The translations under genes and the position numbers were made by a program. From Dyadobacter sp. CY261 (lineage in GTDB: Bacteria > Bacteroidota > Bacteroidia > Cytophagales > Spirosomataceae): 64,000 bases of DNA. The notes under the pieces are model-generated. The model did no database searches. It was not told where the DNA came from and worked only from the letters and a program-made list of their open reading frames with translations. Each line of letters begins with the position of its first letter. The stretch's first letter is position 1. Positions 1-9,105 of the stretch are shown piece by piece. The DNA is taken from the NCBI RefSeq assembly GCF_021440085.1, contig NZ_JAKCPW010000010.1:285107-349106 (forward strand), read 5' to 3'.

Positions 1-2341
1 TAGAGAAAATTACATCATTTTTCCGATCTTCTGGCGTCACTTTCAGGCTCACCATTTTCCCGGCTTTCCATTCTCCTTCAACAACCGTATTCTTCGGCGC
101 GTGGAGCTTGAATTGTACATCCCAATCATCAGGCCATGCGGGTAAAATATAAAGAGAATCTCCCACATACTGCAAAAGCATTTCCTGCAAGCCGATCATC
201 CCCGAGCCGCCCCAGTTGTGGTCTGGTACCCAATCGTGGCCGGGGCCCCAGAATGCCGGGAAACGACGTCCTGAATCTTGCAGCTTTTTGATGGTCAGGG
301 CGGCAGCTTCTTCGGTAAGACCTAGCCTTGCGCAGAAAATATTATCCTGGTGCCAGCTGGTGTGGTTGCGATTTTGGATCGCCTCGGTGTCATATTTCCA
401 GGTATTAATCGCCGTCTCAATGTCAGGCTTCCCAATTCCGTAAATTCCGTAGGGAAAAACCGGATAGAGCTGAGGGATTTCGGTGTTCTGTATACGTTCC
501 CAGACTTGTGCGGGTGCGATCGTGCGATGGCCCTGCATTTCCCGGAAACTTAGCGGTGGTACGCGCGTCAATATTTCGTTCCAGCGTCCGCGTTGTGCTT
601 TACTACCGTATTGCGGCGGCAATGCCAGCATTCTCTCCAGCACTGTTTTTAAACCAGCAACGGTCGTTACCGGATTGTAAGCCATTTTATAAGTCTCCGC
701 CGCGCTTCCCGGAAACAAAACCAGCTTTCCATTCTGGTCGAGCTTTGCAGCGCTGCGATTAGCTGACAGGTATTGATAATGCTCATCAAAGAAAACCACA
801 CAGCTTTCGATCAGCGGCAGATATTCTGTAATATCCACACCCGTAAAATGCTGCTGGTCGAGGATCATCAGGCAGAATTCCAGCGAAGTATCCCAAAGGT
901 ATTCCAGCCATTTGTTGTATTCCATGCCCGGATCATAGCCCGCCGGACGTTTGGAGCCATATTCCGCGTAATTCGGCAGGCCGAAGTTCTCGATTTGTTC
1001 GGTAAAGGAAGCCCCATTATGCCCCCAGTAATGTTTTGTACGCGCTTCGGCATTTCCCAGGATTCGCTGATAAAACTCGAATTGCGGCTTCATCATGTCG
1101 AAATCGCCACTTTTGAGCATCGGCCAATACACCAGACGCTGATTTTGCGCCGTAAAAACTCCCCCGCCCCAGTTGCGGTGATCGGCGGTGAAATGATACG
1201 AAGAATCTACAAAAACCGGGTCATAAGTGAATAAACCGCCATTGAATTTGGTCGGATAGTTACCGAAGGCATTGCATCCCAGCATATAGCGAAATAGCTG
1301 GTAGTTACGGCCTACCTGCCAAACCGGCGATGCACTATCTTTCTTACTGACATTCAATGCAATATAGCTCCGCTGCCAATATTGTTTCCACCATTCCCGC
1401 GTCCTCGCGAAAGCTGTTTTGTACGATTGCTGTGCTTTGCTAACCGTTTCCAAAAGCCCTTTTTTCCAAACAGCAATATCCTCTTGCTGATCGGTGTGAA
1501 AATAAATGCTCAGCTGAATGTTCTTCGAAGGCGATTTAGTCTTCAATCCAAAACCCTTAAACGGCGCATCCGCATATTTACCAATCACTACCTTTCGATC
1601 AACAACCATATCCCGTCCGCTCATCCAGCCACCATAAGTCAGGTTTTTCAACGGGTTCCAAAGTTTTGATTTGATCGGATCAAGCTGTTGCTGGCGCACG
1701 ATCACGTCGAACAGGGTTAAGTCACGGTTTTGATGATAAAAAAAGACGCCGTTACTCTCCTGTATGACGCTGTCCGGAAAAACGGAAACCTTTGGTGCTG
1801 CCCATTTGTAAGAACTGGCACTTCTGGCATTGCCCGTGAGCTCACTCGGCGCAGTACGCCAGCTCTCATACCACGCCTGTGCGGACACGGGGCTGCTACC
1901 CTGCACGTCGACATGAACGACCGGCCTGAAAACATCCACCCAAACATTCACCGAGGCGCTCAATTTGCCTTTTGTACCGGTAATTTTCACAAAGCCTTCC
2001 TCCAACTTCAATTCCTGCTGAAAGCTACCACCCTCCTCAAATGGGTTAGGCGAAAGGCGCACACGCACGCGCCCAAGCTTGGGAAAAATGTTGTTTTCAT
2101 CAAAAACCCCGCTGCGCGACATGTAGAATAGCAAATCACCCTTTTCAACCCAAACATTCAAACCCACATCACCGCCACCGCAGGGCATCGATTCACCGGA
2201 GTTCCTACTCTGGGAAGTCCACTTCAAATTATACACGGAAGGCGAAAAAGATTGGGCAGCCAGTGGCCCTGGAAGGGTAAACACCAGCAAACTGGCGCAT
2301 AGCAGAATTGTTAGGCTCTTTTTTATTGCGGGAATCAGCAA
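1..2341 (-). CDS. DUF5703-type glycosidase, 3' end cut by window edge
   Basis: The frame is open from a TTG at 2341 to the left edge, about 780 codons, with the C-terminus outside the window. The N-terminus reads as a signal peptide (LIPAIKKSLTILLCASLL, then LAAQ) followed by the SPSVYNLKWTSQSRNSGESMPCGGG segment type typical of DUF5703 proteins, a beta-sandwich in front of an (alpha/alpha)6 glycosidase domain. Later segments such as WGGGVFTAQNQRLVYWPM and HDWVPDHNWGGSGMIGLQ resemble GH95/GH63-like clan folds. There is no ATG before the signal peptide. The frame opens after an upstream in-frame TGA and TTG fits best. It lies 12 nt after the isomerase-like gene, so it is probably the last or next-to-last gene of the pectin PUL, acting in the periplasm or outside the cell. 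The family name is from recall; the glycosidase role is inferred. Confidence 0.8.
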   Translation of the reverse strand, partial: MLIPAIKKSLTILLCASLLVFTLPGPLAAQSFSPSVYNLKWTSQSRNSGESMPCGGGDVGLNVWVEKGDLLFYMSRSGVFDENNIFPKLGRVRVRLSPNPFEEGGSFQQELKLEEGFVKITGTKGKLSASVNVWVDVFRPVVHVDVQGSSPVSAQAWYESWRTAPSELTGNARSASSYKWAAPKVSVFPDSVIQESNGVFFYHQNRDLTLFDVIVRQQQLDPIKSKLWNPLKNLTYGGWMSGRDMVVDRKVVIGKYADAPFKGFGLKTKSPSKNIQLSIYFHTDQQEDIAVWKKGLLETVSKAQQSYKTAFARTREWWKQYWQRSYIALNVSKKDSASPVWQVGRNYQLFRYMLGCNAFGNYPTKFNGGLFTYDPVFVDSSYHFTADHRNWGGGVFTAQNQRLVYWPMLKSGDFDMMKPQFEFYQRILGNAEARTKHYWGHNGASFTEQIENFGLPNYAEYGSKRPAGYDPGMEYNKWLEYLWDTSLEFCLMILDQQHFTGVDITEYLPLIESCVVFFDEHYQYLSANRSAAKLDQNGKLVLFPGSAAETYKMAYNPVTTVAGLKTVLERMLALPPQYGSKAQRGRWNEILTRVPPLSFREMQGHRTIAPAQVWERIQNTEIPQLYPVFPYGIYGIGKPDIETAINTWKYDTEAIQNRNHTSWHQDNIFCARLGLTEEAAALTIKKLQDSGRRFPAFWGPGHDWVPDHNWGGSGMIGLQEMLLQYVGDSLYILPAWPDDWDVQFKLHAPKNTVVEGEWKAGKMVSLKVTPEDRKNDVIFS

Positions 2342-2353
2342 GGCGATGATGGG

Positions 2354-3244
2354 TCAGGATTGAAAAACAGTTTTCATAAAAGCGGTATTCGCACCGAAAT
2401 TACCCCGCACATCGCGCGGCTTGCTGGCATCCCTCGAGCGTTCGATGACGAGCCAGCCCTTCCAGCCCATTTTGTCGAGCGTGCCCTTTACCTTTTTCAT
2501 ATTCAGCCGGCTGTTGTTTTGGAGCCAAACACCGTCTTTATCGGTACAATGGATCTGGCAAATGCGGTCCCTACCCAAAATGCGCAACTCCTCGCAAAGG
2601 TCGCGACCGGCTTCGAGCGGGTTGGAGAAATTGAAATAGATCTGAATGGATTTTGAACCGATTTCTTTCAGTAGTTCCACCTCGCCCCTTGCATCCAACG
2701 CGGTTTCGATGCCGATAACTACACCCGCTTTTTCGGCAATTTTACCAACGGTTTTAAGCCTTTCCACAACGGCAGGCCTTAATTCCGGATTTTTGACCAA
2801 ATCGCCCTGAATACCCAGCGGCAGAAATGCGACCTTAATGCCCATTTGCTTCATGGTCTCGATGCAATCGCTCACCATTTTTTCAGCCCCTTCACGCTTA
2901 GCGAATGATTGCGCATAAAAACCAGTCATGGCCAGCGAACAGATTTCCAGATTCAGCTCTTTGGCTTTATCGAGGTATTGCTGCCGCACAGCCGGGTCGG
3001 CGAGCTTGTTGTCGAAGGTCGGCCGGTCGCCCAGCCCGCCCATATCCACTTCCAGGCCATCGGCCCCGATCTCGTTGGCAAGCGGCAATGCGCTTATTTT
3101 CTGCCGTTTCAGGATCATCAGGTCGATCACCGCGATTTTATAGCGTGAATTCTTCGCCGGGGCAAGCATTCCGCCCGCCCACGACGATAATGGCAGCGCT
3201 ACCATTCCGGCAGCGCAGGTCGTCAGGAAATTTCTTCTTTTCAT
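2354..3244 (-). CDS. Exported sugar phosphate isomerase/epimerase-like TIM barrel
   Basis: This 296-residue protein starts MKRRNFLTT with a twin-arginine-like signal, as many Bacteroidota xylose-isomerase-like barrel proteins do. The barrel signatures include EIGADGLEVDMGG (strand 2), KVAFLPLG, VVIGIETALDARGEVELL, and QIHCTDKDG near the C-terminus, where the metal-binding Glu and His of this superfamily normally lie. Length is normal for the family. It sits between the sialidase-like gene (9 nt gap) and the DUF5703 glycosidase (12 nt gap), so it is co-transcribed with the PUL. The substrate cannot be told. An epimerase or isomerase acting on a released sugar in the periplasm is an inference from position and the export signal. 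Confidence 0.8.
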   Translation of the reverse strand: MKRRNFLTTCAAGMVALPLSSWAGGMLAPAKNSRYKIAVIDLMILKRQKISALPLANEIGADGLEVDMGGLGDRPTFDNKLADPAVRQQYLDKAKELNLEICSLAMTGFYAQSFAKREGAEKMVSDCIETMKQMGIKVAFLPLGIQGDLVKNPELRPAVVERLKTVGKIAEKAGVVIGIETALDARGEVELLKEIGSKSIQIYFNFSNPLEAGRDLCEELRILGRDRICQIHCTDKDGVWLQNNSRLNMKKVKGTLDKMGWKGWLVIERSRDASKPRDVRGNFGANTAFMKTVFQS

Positions 3245-3253
3245 GAATGCAAA

Positions 3254-4342
3254 TTAAATAGGCCACTGTTCCGCCATGATAGGCTTGCCTTTCAGCTTGG
3301 CCGGATCGATTTTCACATGCTTGATGCGCTGCCTACGCCAGGTGTACACGATATGCACCATGCCATCCGAGGTTTGGATAATGGACGGATACGAATACTG
3401 GCTGATCGGCGAATCTTCCAGAACCAGCACCGCTTCCCAATTCTTGCCGTCATTGGAAATCGCCACATTAAGCGGCGTGCGCGGGCCTTTGGGCTGCCCG
3501 GCAGGCGGCTTCACATGGTTATAGACCAGCAATTGCCGACCATCTTTCAATGTGACGGCATCAGTGCCCGAGTTGTTGTTTGGTAAACTCGATGGTGCCA
3601 CTTCCGACCACGTTTTGCCCCCGTTTCTCGACCACGATTCGACGATCGAGCGGCTTTGGCTACGGCAAAGTATCTGCATATCGCCATTCGCGTAGGTTAG
3701 TAAGCTCGGCTGGATGGCTTTGATCGCCTTGCCGTCGTTCAAAGGCCCTACTTTCCGCCAGGTCTTTCCAAAATCGGGCGTCACTTCGAAGTGCACCCGC
3801 CAGCCGGTTTCGCCCTCGGTACTCGAAGGGCACCAAAGCTCGCCATTCGCCAGTAACACCGGTTTATTTTTTATAGGTCCCAAAAATCCATCCTGCAATT
3901 CCGCTGGCTTCGACCATGTCTTCCCATTGTCTTTGGAAGTGATTAAAAAGCCCTTCCAACCCGGCACATTCGGCCCTACTTTGTAAAAAAGCATGAGGTC
4001 GCCTTTGGGGATCTGATATAGAACCGGGTTCCAGCAGGCGTAGCGCAGCTTCTCGTTCACAACGCCATTCGCAACTTCCACTGGCGCTGTCCATTTGCCG
4101 TTTTCGAGGCGGCTAACCCAAATGCCCACGTCCGGATTACGCTCTTTGGTGCCGCCAAACCAGGCTGTCACAAGCCCGGCTGGTGTTTCAGCGATTGTCG
4201 AGGCGTGACTTTCAGGGAAAGGCGCCGTTTCAAAAATGAATTCATCAACGGTAATGCCGTCCTTAAAATTCTGGGCGGAAGTAGAGAGGGCCAGCAGGCC
4301 CAGCGCTCCGCTAACAAGCCATGTAAACAGTGTTTTTCGCAT
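3254..4342 (-). CDS. Sialidase-fold (BNR repeat) exo-glycosidase
   Basis: About 362 residues counted from the second Met (MRKTLFTWLVSGALGLL, cleaved near STSAQ). The upstream Met adds six residues that spoil the signal peptide. The protein is a six-bladed propeller of the BNR/Asp-box type. Visible Asp boxes include SKDNGKTWS, TPDFGKTWR, SRNGGKTWS and SNDGKNWE, plus the early FGGTKERNPDVGIWVSR segment common to the Bacteroidota exo-alpha-sialidase-like family. In pectin loci this fold often serves as a rhamnosidase or other exo-hydrolase and not as a true sialidase, so the name describes the fold only. It lies in the PUL between the MGH1-like glycosidase (50 nt gap) and the isomerase-like gene. 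Confidence 0.8.
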   Translation of the reverse strand: MRKTLFTWLVSGALGLLALSTSAQNFKDGITVDEFIFETAPFPESHASTIAETPAGLVTAWFGGTKERNPDVGIWVSRLENGKWTAPVEVANGVVNEKLRYACWNPVLYQIPKGDLMLFYKVGPNVPGWKGFLITSKDNGKTWSKPAELQDGFLGPIKNKPVLLANGELWCPSSTEGETGWRVHFEVTPDFGKTWRKVGPLNDGKAIKAIQPSLLTYANGDMQILCRSQSRSIVESWSRNGGKTWSEVAPSSLPNNNSGTDAVTLKDGRQLLVYNHVKPPAGQPKGPRTPLNVAISNDGKNWEAVLVLEDSPISQYSYPSIIQTSDGMVHIVYTWRRQRIKHVKIDPAKLKGKPIMAEQWPI

Positions 4343-4392
4343 TAATCGGGTTCTTTGCATTGTAATGTTTGGTTAAAGCTGCAATGCAGGGT

Positions 4393-5943
4393 TTATGGGT
4401 TAATTAAAATTCTTGAAATTTGGTCGGACGAGCCCGCTTTTTGGCCATTAACCAGCACTTGAAGGCCTTTGCCCTTTTTATAATGGCTGCCGTCGCGGTC
4501 CCAAATAATGGTGAGGCGCTTGCCATGGTAATGGACGTCGTCAAGACAAAACCAGTCCCATTGACTTTCCGGAATGAGCGGGTTTACTTCGATTACTTCA
4601 TCCGCACGTGGGCGCAGACCCACCAGACCGGTGATAATGAGATCATTGAATGTCGAATGGTTGTAGTAACGGCTGCGCTCCTGATCGCCTTTAAGCCAGT
4701 AGCCGGTCTTTTCGTCCAGATACTCACCGATATAGGGCTTTCCGCGATAATATTGCGACTCCACATATTTTTCCAGCAAACTAAAATAAACCGTATCCGC
4801 CACTACTTCCGGCTTCGGCGCATTAAGGCGGTTGGCGAGGCCGGTCAATGTCTGTGCAGTGGCAAACGGCCATACTGCACCGTCCCATTCGCATTGGCAG
4901 CAGCCGTGCGTACGGAACTCCGGATGGCGGCGCTCGGCGGTAGTGAGGCCGAATGGCGCATTAAAGCCGGTGTGATCCGACACCTGCTTCCAGGCACCGT
5001 CGTGTTTTTCTTCTGCCAGATCAAAATACCATGGAATAAGCCCGATCGCCTCGCGCACGCCGGCAAAAGGCCCTTTCCCACGTTTCTTTACTGTTTCAAA
5101 AAAAGCACTATCGGCATGCCATAATTTATTGTCAATCAGCCATTTCAACGTATCCGCCTTGCTATCATAAAGCCCAGCCAGCGCCTGGTCGCCTTTCAAT
5201 GCAGCAATCGCGGAAAGCGCCTTCGCGTTACCATACATATAACTATTGATCGTAGGACGCGCATTCTGTTCCCGACGCCCACCGCTCAGCGACTCTTCCA
5301 TGCCGTCTTTTACATCGGTTTGCCAGAAGAGACCACTCTCCGTACGCCGGTCTTTCTCCCATGCTTTGTATTCCGAATCCAAGTCCGGCAGCATATCGAG
5401 CAGGAAGGCCTTGTCCTGAGTTACTTTGTATCGATTATACAATGCGTCGGCTGTCCAGCTGCTGAAATTGAGCAGCTTTTTCATACGCCCGCCGTGGTTG
5501 CCGCGGTACCAGATATGCACATTGTTGTTCAGATAACGCTGATCGTGCAGCCACCGACCTTCATAAATGTGATGGCCGAGGGCGCAGCTGATCATATTGT
5601 ATTGGTCTGCATAATTCCGGTCGACGAGAAATTCGGTGATCGCAAAGCCCTGCGGCGTGTTGTGAATGTGCTTGCGGTAAGTCCACCAGCGGTAGTAATA
5701 GATTTCGCGGAAATTATCCTGCGGGCAGTCGAACAGCGGAATATTGGCCTTCATCCAATCCCACGACTGCGCATTCGGGATCGCATTGACTTTATTCTCA
5801 TCCTCCATCCGGTTGAAATACGCCACATGATGCCGGTAATCCTCCGCTTTCAGAACTGCCGGGCCGACAGCCTTGCGCGCGCAGCCCGTCAGCCCCGCCA
5901 GGGCGATGCATATCATCCCAAATCCTGTTTTTAAATACCTCAT
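4393..5943 (-). CDS. MGH1-like (GH63-clan) glycosidase lipoprotein
   Basis: The product is about 516 residues starting at MRYLKTGFGMICIALAG, with a lipobox LTGC, so it is a lipoprotein. It has an (alpha/alpha)6 barrel character. Segments such as GHHIYEGRWLHD, YMYGNAKALSAIAAL, CQCEWDGAVWPFATAQ and HSTFNDLIITGLVGLRPRADE match the mannosylglycerate-hydrolase/GH63-like group of Bacteroidota. The chosen ATG at 5943 shares one base with the TGA stop of the upstream beta-helix gene (TGATG), which suggests translational coupling. The alternative Met six codons earlier would overlap by 19 nt. Within the pectin PUL it probably removes neutral side-chain sugars; the exact linkage is unknown. Confidence 0.8.
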   Translation of the reverse strand: MRYLKTGFGMICIALAGLTGCARKAVGPAVLKAEDYRHHVAYFNRMEDENKVNAIPNAQSWDWMKANIPLFDCPQDNFREIYYYRWWTYRKHIHNTPQGFAITEFLVDRNYADQYNMISCALGHHIYEGRWLHDQRYLNNNVHIWYRGNHGGRMKKLLNFSSWTADALYNRYKVTQDKAFLLDMLPDLDSEYKAWEKDRRTESGLFWQTDVKDGMEESLSGGRREQNARPTINSYMYGNAKALSAIAALKGDQALAGLYDSKADTLKWLIDNKLWHADSAFFETVKKRGKGPFAGVREAIGLIPWYFDLAEEKHDGAWKQVSDHTGFNAPFGLTTAERRHPEFRTHGCCQCEWDGAVWPFATAQTLTGLANRLNAPKPEVVADTVYFSLLEKYVESQYYRGKPYIGEYLDEKTGYWLKGDQERSRYYNHSTFNDLIITGLVGLRPRADEVIEVNPLIPESQWDWFCLDDVHYHGKRLTIIWDRDGSHYKKGKGLQVLVNGQKAGSSDQISRILINP

Positions 5944-8900
5944 CACTTTTTTGAAAACCAATAAATTACCGGATCCGACTCTCCGTTTTTGTTCGGCAAT
6001 GCGATTACTTTCCCTCCTTTTATCTTTTCAGTTTTGCCCAAAATAGCGCCGCTGCGTGCGTTGATGCGTTGCAAATAATAAGTCCCGGCAAATCGCGTCA
6101 GATCAGCCTCGATAGAAGCATTGTTTTCCTGATAAATAACGAGCGCTTCACTTTCCTTAGACAAAATATATCGGCCCCTGGCTACCACAGGTTGCATTTC
6201 CCGGATAGCCTCCAAAAACGCTTCCGGCAAAGCAGGAACCGCGCTTACCGAGCCCCCTGCCAGTAAGACCGCCCATGCGTACTGATCGGCGCCATTGGCA
6301 TTGTACAGCACCGCTTTTCCGGGGTATTTTTTTTTGTATTCCAAAACAGCATCATAAACTGAACCGAATGACACCTTACCCGTTTTCTGAATGCGCGCGT
6401 GCTGGCGCGGCGCTAGATTTTTGCCTCCTTCCGGCGCATAGTCGGTGCCGTTTTCCCGGCGGTGCCAGTAGCGGATGTCGATGATATCGACCAGCGCGGC
6501 AGACTTCGGATCTACTAGAATAGCGTCCTGCACGTCTTTGGTCGTACTCAATGCTACCCATGCATTTTTACCCTTTTCGCGCTCCCACTCTCCGATCACG
6601 TCCAGCCAGAACCGCACAAAATGCAGCGGGCCGGTATATTCGGCGCTGATGAACTGGATCACGCCGCTCTGCCCTGCGAAATTGTCGAGACATTGCCGGA
6701 TGTAGGCCCGATGCAATGCCTTTCTTTCGGGGTTAGCAATGTCGTAAAACTGATCGGCCATAAAAATGCGTTTGTCCCCGGCATAAGGCGGAGGTTCGGG
6801 GAAGCCGGTCGCATTAATATTGTTGGCCGTGCGCCACGGAAAATCGGCATAATGCGCACCGGCTTCGAGGATATTGTGCTGGAAATAATTTTGATGGTAG
6901 AGCAAAAGGCCTTTCTGGTCGGCCAGCGTTACAAACTCGCGCAGGCGGTTCCAGTACCATTCATTGTACTGTTTCAGGTCATATTTACTGAGATCGTCCC
7001 AGGCTGCCTCCATTCCGCTTCGGGCAAACGGCTGTTCGTAAAATGGTGGCCAGGTTTCACCATCGATGCGCCGGATACGCTCGTGGTCGTCGCGGCGGCG
7101 GTCGTACCAAAGGCCATAATTATGGTCTACAACGGTGATATGCTGTGTTTTCAGTGAATCGGTCATTGATCGCAAATCATCGGTAAAACCCTTACCGATG
7201 CGGCCCGGCACATAGCGGGTAATGTGTGGCTTGGCAGCATTCACATCGTGCGGACGGATGCTCCCACGCCACCAGGGCACTTCATGGCGACTACCGGTAA
7301 CGACCTCGTTGCCACGCACCAACCAGCCATTATAGACTGCCAATGCGGGTAACATTTTTGTATTGTCAGTTTTGGTAAAACCAATTTCATCAATGGATTT
7401 GGCAGTGGCCGAAACTACTGGAATCGGATTGCGTTGCGGGGCCTGATCGATCCAGTCAGTAAGCAAAATAGTAGGCTGTTGCGAACCTGCGACTAATGCA
7501 GCCGCCTGTTCGAGGGTCGGGCTGCTGGACGCTTCGGTTGCTTTGGGTACTAAAAAAGATTTAGCCAAAACCGGCTTGCCCAGCCGATCGGCCAGTTGCG
7601 CGTAATACAAGCTCTGCGGCTGGATATGCTCATTTACGTTCTCCCAAAAACCATCCCCGGCAAACTGCGCCCACGCCCCGAATGCGAAGTTCTGAGCCCC
7701 AGGCGGAGCGAAATTCTCGATCCCCGACGCCGAGCATTGCCAGAACACCGAATTAGCGGCGGTCCATCCTGCTCCCTGGCCGTCCTGGCCCCGGTTTTTG
7801 AAAGTCAAGGCATGCCCATCAACATTCACAATATCAAACAGCACACCCGAAGCCCAGCTATCCATTGCCCCGCTGAACCCGTTCGGCAAATGCGATTCGC
7901 ATTGTACAAATGCATTCGGCCCCGGCGCGCAAAAGCCGGTTGCAAAGTCATGAACACCATTTTGAGCATAGCAACGTTGGAAAAGCGTTTGCCCACCTTG
8001 TGTAAAAAATGTATTACGCCGTTGCCCCGCAATCTCAGAAACCGGTTGCAATGATTTGCAATCCTCCACAGTAACTTTCGAAGCCGATTCATACACAGCC
8101 ACCGCCGATCCCGCCAGATGCCGGAAAGTAACCTGCCTCACCCACGCATTCTCGGTATTTTCAAAGGTAATGCCCATCCAGCGATGGTTTTCGTCTTTTA
8201 AATTCTTCTGGTCAAATGTAGATTCGATCCGCAGGTTTTCGACACCTGTCTGACTAATGCGCCCATTCCATTGATAGGGAATCACAAACCCGCCGCCAAA
8301 CTCGGTGTCCAATGCGGTTGTAACAGGCGCATCAATGGTAATGCGCTTGCCCGAAATGGCGGTTATGGTCCGGTCCCAGGTGATATCGCGCTGTCCGGGT
8401 TTCCAGCCCAGCCAACCGGTTTCGCCTCCAAACTCCTCCATTCGCAGGCTTTTGACCCACTCAACCGTAGAAGGCCGCACAATGCGAACACGGTCGCCGA
8501 CTCTGAGCAAGCTTGCATTTTCAACTTCAAAAGAAAGCGCATTGACAGGCACATAAGTATCTGTAACCCGCATTTTTGGTTTTAATACCAGATCATCTTC
8601 TCCCAAAACACGAATCATGGTCTCCCGCGTACGCCCGTCCCCGAGTAGCACCGTGCCACCCTCGCCCATTCCAGCGCCCCGTAAAACAACACCTGACTTC
8701 CTAATGACAACCCCTGACAAAACACGATGCATACCAGCACCCAGCAGCACCGTGCCCCGCAAGCCGTTCACGTCCAGGGGTAAATCGCCCACGTAATCGA
8801 CTGCGGCCTGAATGCGCGCCGTGGCATCGCCCTCGCGTGCGGGGACGGTGACGCGGACGGCTGCATCCGGGATCGCCAGCGACCCGCTCATATAGCCTGC

Positions 8901-9068
8901 GAACGAAAAATCGACAATGCGATTGCCAAGCGAATCAGGTGCGTAATTTAACCGGCCATCTTCGGCCAATGCAACTGGCGAAGGCTTCCCTGGCTTTTTC
9001 TGGCAGAAGGCCATGGGCATCAAAAGAAAATACAATCCTGCCAGAGACAGGACCGTATCCGGTTTCAT
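5943..9068 (-). CDS. Secreted beta-helix protein with C-terminal barrel-like domain (DUF6298-like)
   Basis: About 1041 residues counted from MKPDTVLSLAGLYFLL, a clean signal peptide ending near MAFCQ. An upstream Met would add 19 charged residues and overlap the pectate lyase gene by 20 nt. Residues of roughly 90-470 form a right-handed parallel beta-helix (VVIRKSGVVLRGAGMGEGG, ENAWVRQVTFRHLAGSAVAVYES, KVTVEDCKSLQPVSE). The C-terminal half, with VDHNYGLWYDRRRDDHERIRR, LLLYHQNYFQHNILEAG and QFISAEYTGPLHFVRFWLD, looks like a barrel glycosidase and matches my memory of DUF6298 proteins in pectin loci. It sits between PL1 and the MGH1-like gene. A pectin or rhamnogalacturonan-active enzyme is likely; the chemistry is not established. 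Confidence 0.75.
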   Translation of the reverse strand: MKPDTVLSLAGLYFLLMPMAFCQKKPGKPSPVALAEDGRLNYAPDSLGNRIVDFSFAGYMSGSLAIPDAAVRVTVPAREGDATARIQAAVDYVGDLPLDVNGLRGTVLLGAGMHRVLSGVVIRKSGVVLRGAGMGEGGTVLLGDGRTRETMIRVLGEDDLVLKPKMRVTDTYVPVNALSFEVENASLLRVGDRVRIVRPSTVEWVKSLRMEEFGGETGWLGWKPGQRDITWDRTITAISGKRITIDAPVTTALDTEFGGGFVIPYQWNGRISQTGVENLRIESTFDQKNLKDENHRWMGITFENTENAWVRQVTFRHLAGSAVAVYESASKVTVEDCKSLQPVSEIAGQRRNTFFTQGGQTLFQRCYAQNGVHDFATGFCAPGPNAFVQCESHLPNGFSGAMDSWASGVLFDIVNVDGHALTFKNRGQDGQGAGWTAANSVFWQCSASGIENFAPPGAQNFAFGAWAQFAGDGFWENVNEHIQPQSLYYAQLADRLGKPVLAKSFLVPKATEASSSPTLEQAAALVAGSQQPTILLTDWIDQAPQRNPIPVVSATAKSIDEIGFTKTDNTKMLPALAVYNGWLVRGNEVVTGSRHEVPWWRGSIRPHDVNAAKPHITRYVPGRIGKGFTDDLRSMTDSLKTQHITVVDHNYGLWYDRRRDDHERIRRIDGETWPPFYEQPFARSGMEAAWDDLSKYDLKQYNEWYWNRLREFVTLADQKGLLLYHQNYFQHNILEAGAHYADFPWRTANNINATGFPEPPPYAGDKRIFMADQFYDIANPERKALHRAYIRQCLDNFAGQSGVIQFISAEYTGPLHFVRFWLDVIGEWEREKGKNAWVALSTTKDVQDAILVDPKSAALVDIIDIRYWHRRENGTDYAPEGGKNLAPRQHARIQKTGKVSFGSVYDAVLEYKKKYPGKAVLYNANGADQYAWAVLLAGGSVSAVPALPEAFLEAIREMQPVVARGRYILSKESEALVIYQENNASIEADLTRFAGTYYLQRINARSGAILGKTEKIKGGKVIALPNKNGESDPVIYWFSKK

Positions 9069-9105
9069 CACCTTAACCAAGTATCTCAGTCTGTCCAATG
9101 GAATC

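Noticed and set aside
1730..2131. 133-codon plus-strand frame
   Set aside because: It mirrors the DUF5703 glycosidase gene, which has clear family segments on the other strand.
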